Of a stretch of DNA of 6,229 nt, positions 4,982 through 6,229 are shown piece after piece (within the stretch, counting starts at the first letter, position 1; each line of letters opens with the position of its first letter). A program made the translations under genes and the position numbers. The notes under the pieces were generated by a model that was given only the letters and a program-made list of their open reading frames with translations, ran no database searches and was not told the DNA's origin. This DNA is from Elusimicrobiota bacterium (GTDB taxonomy: Bacteria > Elusimicrobiota > Elusimicrobia > UBA1565 > UBA9628), in assembly GCA_023700845.1 (NCBI GenBank), contig JAMPYD010000126.1, forward strand, positions 1-6,229. Reading direction: 5' to 3'.

Positions 4982-5772
4982 CCGCCCTCCGCCGCGTAGG
5001 AGCGCACGCCGCGCCTCCAGACCGTCATCGCGGCCGTGAAGACGGCGGCCAGCCACAGCGCCTCCATCCCGATCAGGCGCAGGGCCTCGGCGGCCGGCAC
5101 CTTCTCGAGGAAGACGCGGACGGGGAAGTACACCATGTAGGGAAAGGGGGTCATCTCGAGCAGCCGGCGCAGGCCCGCGGGCAGGACGTCGAGCGGGAAG
5201 AAGGCGCCGGCCGCGAACTGCAGGAACAGCTCGAAGCAGAACAGGGGGCCGCCGGACTCCGAGGTCCAGAACGCCAGCGAGCTGATCATGAATTCGAGGA
5301 AGAAGAAGATCAGCGAGGAGAGCGCGACCGCGGCGCCGAACAGGAGCCAGGTCGCGGGGTCGCGCGGGAGGAACAGCTCGCCGCCCACGAGCGCGGCGAG
5401 GACGCCGACCTCGAGGACGGCCGCCGCGACGTGCACCGTCTTCTGCGCCATGTCGAGCGCCAGCGCGTAGCCGTAGTAGTGCAGCGGCCGGATCAGGTAG
5501 GAGGAGATCTTCCCGCTCGAGATCTCCCCGACCAGCTGCCAGCCGCGCCCGGTGAAGACGAACGAGCGCAGGACGTTCAGCGCGAGGACGTAGGTCAGCA
5601 TCTCCCCGCGGGTGTAGCCGAGGAAGGTCGCCTTGTCGCCGATCAGCGCGGTCCAGAACGAGTACAGGCTCACGACGATCGCGAAGCCGCCGAGGCGGTC
5701 CATGATCAGAGTCGACCTTCTTTGCAAGGTCTCCTGGAGCGCGATCTGGTAGGCGACCCAGTACGTCTTCAT
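4978..5772 (-). CDS. ABC-2 type exporter permease (first permease of the trio)
   Basis: A 264-residue inner-membrane protein, the same length as its partner. Hydrophobic segments lie at about residues 27–45, 57–75, 113–131, 141–168, 173–200 and 231–251. The motif GKISSYLIRP (87–96) corresponds to GDFDFYLVQP of the other permease and marks the ABC2_membrane_6 type (COG4587-like). This supports a heterodimeric channel made from two related subunits. ATG at 5772–5770 overlaps the ATPase stop as ATGA; the frame is open further upstream, but that part is Arg/Pro-rich and antiparallel in style to no known family, being just the ATPase gene read in another frame. Its TGA overlaps the next start as GTGA. 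No Shine-Dalgarno is clear, so coupling with the ATPase is likely. Substrate unknown. Confidence 0.93.
   Translation of the reverse strand: MKTYWVAYQIALQETLQRRSTLIMDRLGGFAIVVSLYSFWTALIGDKATFLGYTRGEMLTYVLALNVLRSFVFTGRGWQLVGEISSGKISSYLIRPLHYYGYALALDMAQKTVHVAAAVLEVGVLAALVGGELFLPRDPATWLLFGAAVALSSLIFFFLEFMISSLAFWTSESGGPLFCFELFLQFAAGAFFPLDVLPAGLRRLLEMTPFPYMVYFPVRVFLEKVPAAEALRLIGMEALWLAAVFTAAMTVWRRGVRSYAAEGG
4985..4990 (-). promoter_or_regulatory. Shine-Dalgarno site deciding the GTG start of the second permease
   Basis: GGAGGG on the - strand lies 3 nt before the GTG at 4981–4979 (5 nt if GGAG is taken as the core). It is within the last codons of the upstream permease. Together with the GTGA overlap it supports GTG rather than the in-frame ATG 75 bases upstream. 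Confidence 0.55.
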
Positions 5773-6229
5773 GCGTGCGTGAACAGGCGGCGCACGATGT
5801 CGTCGATGGCGACCTCCTCGACGTTGAGGTCGGCCACGGGGTAGGAGCGCAGGAGCGCCGCCGCGCTGGCGGCCATGCTCGCGCGGGGCACCTCGAGCGT
5901 GACGGTCCGGTCCTCGTACTTGACCACGGAGCCGAGGCTCTTCAGGTCGCCGGGCGCGACGTCGGTCGTGAAGCGGGCGCGCAGGATCGTGTGGTCGGCG
6001 TAGCGCTCGACCAGCCGGTCGAGCGCGCCGTCGTAGAGCAGGCGGCCCTTCTCGATGACGATGACGCGCCGGCACAGCTCGACGACGTCGGTCATGTGGT
6101 GGCTCGTCAGCATGATCGTCGCGCCGGAGCGCTTGTTGTAGGCCTTGATGAACTCGCGCACGTTCTTCTGCATGACGACGTCGAGGCCGATCGTGGGCTC
6201 GTCGAGCAGGAGCAGCCGGGGCCGGTGCA
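5769..6229 (-). CDS. ABC-2 exporter ATP-binding protein, 5'-truncated
   Basis: This is the C-terminal half (152 codons visible) of a cytosolic ABC ATPase whose start lies beyond the right edge. In order it shows Walker B and D-loop LLLLDEPTIGLD at the extreme right edge, the switch histidine in MLTSHHMTDVVELC, and VIVIEKGRLLYDG. A C-terminal extension of roughly 85 residues ends VEEVAIDDIVRRLFTHA. Walker A and the LSGGQ signature must lie outside. The LTSHHM and CRRVIVIEKG wording and the extension fit COG4586-like ATPases, which pair with two ABC2_membrane_6 permeases exactly as found here. The frame is open through the window edge, so the internal ATG at 6173 is not the start. Its TGA overlaps the first permease as ATGA. 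Confidence 0.95.
   Translation of the reverse strand, partial: HRPRLLLLDEPTIGLDVVMQKNVREFIKAYNKRSGATIMLTSHHMTDVVELCRRVIVIEKGRLLYDGALDRLVERYADHTILRARFTTDVAPGDLKSLGSVVKYEDRTVTLEVPRASMAASAAALLRSYPVADLNVEEVAIDDIVRRLFTHA

Noticed and set aside
3959..4999. 346-codon + strand open frame running from the PilZ gene through the opposite strand of the second permease
   Set aside because: It overlaps conserved genes on both strands, crosses the right repeat arm, and its product is Glu/His/Gly-rich antisense-style sequence.
4982..5056. Upstream ATG extension of the second permease
   Set aside because: The 25 extra residues are Arg/Gly-rich with no family resemblance, and GTG at 4981–4979 has a GTGA overlap and GGAGGG site.

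Overview
The window is a GC-rich bacterial chromosomal segment that is almost entirely coding. It holds no rRNA or tRNA gene, CRISPR array or recognisable transposase. The gene order prs–rplY–pth (PRPP synthetase, ribosomal protein L25 with the long C-terminal domain, peptidyl-tRNA hydrolase) is a widely conserved bacterial housekeeping block. With the strong GC bias it suggests a free-living, probably Gram-negative or uncultured lineage. The phylum cannot be fixed from this sequence alone.

Left part (about 1–3623, + strand) is a tightly packed, probably co-transcribed series. It runs from the 3' part of prs (cut by the window edge) through rplY, pth and a 72-residue two-helix membrane protein whose ATG overlaps the pth stop (ATGA), to a pmbA/tldE homologue. 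The first three genes serve nucleotide supply and translation. The small protein is unrecognised. PmbA/TldE is the metal-motif-free partner subunit of the TldD/TldE protease; its partner TldD is not in the window.

Middle part (about 3611–4186) is the least ordinary. A 17-bp tandem duplication straddles the pmbA stop codon. It is followed by a single small PilZ-domain gene (probable cyclic-di-GMP binding) lying between two long, nearly identical, inverted repeats: 36 bp with one mismatch, extendable to 44 bp with three. Each arm is built from a repeated unit of about 19 bp, three of which carry the perfect palindrome TACCGGTA. The whole unit (3642–4180, 539 bp) looks like a cassette or a pair of dispersed repeats between two otherwise compact operons. 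It is the best candidate in the window for something undescribed.

Right part (4187–6229, - strand) is a convergent three-gene ABC-2 exporter operon. The ATPase lacks its 5' end at the right edge. Two 264-residue membrane permeases of the ABC2_membrane_6 type follow. All three are joined by 4-bp start/stop overlaps (ATGA, then GTGA), so translation is very likely coupled. Its substrate is unknown.
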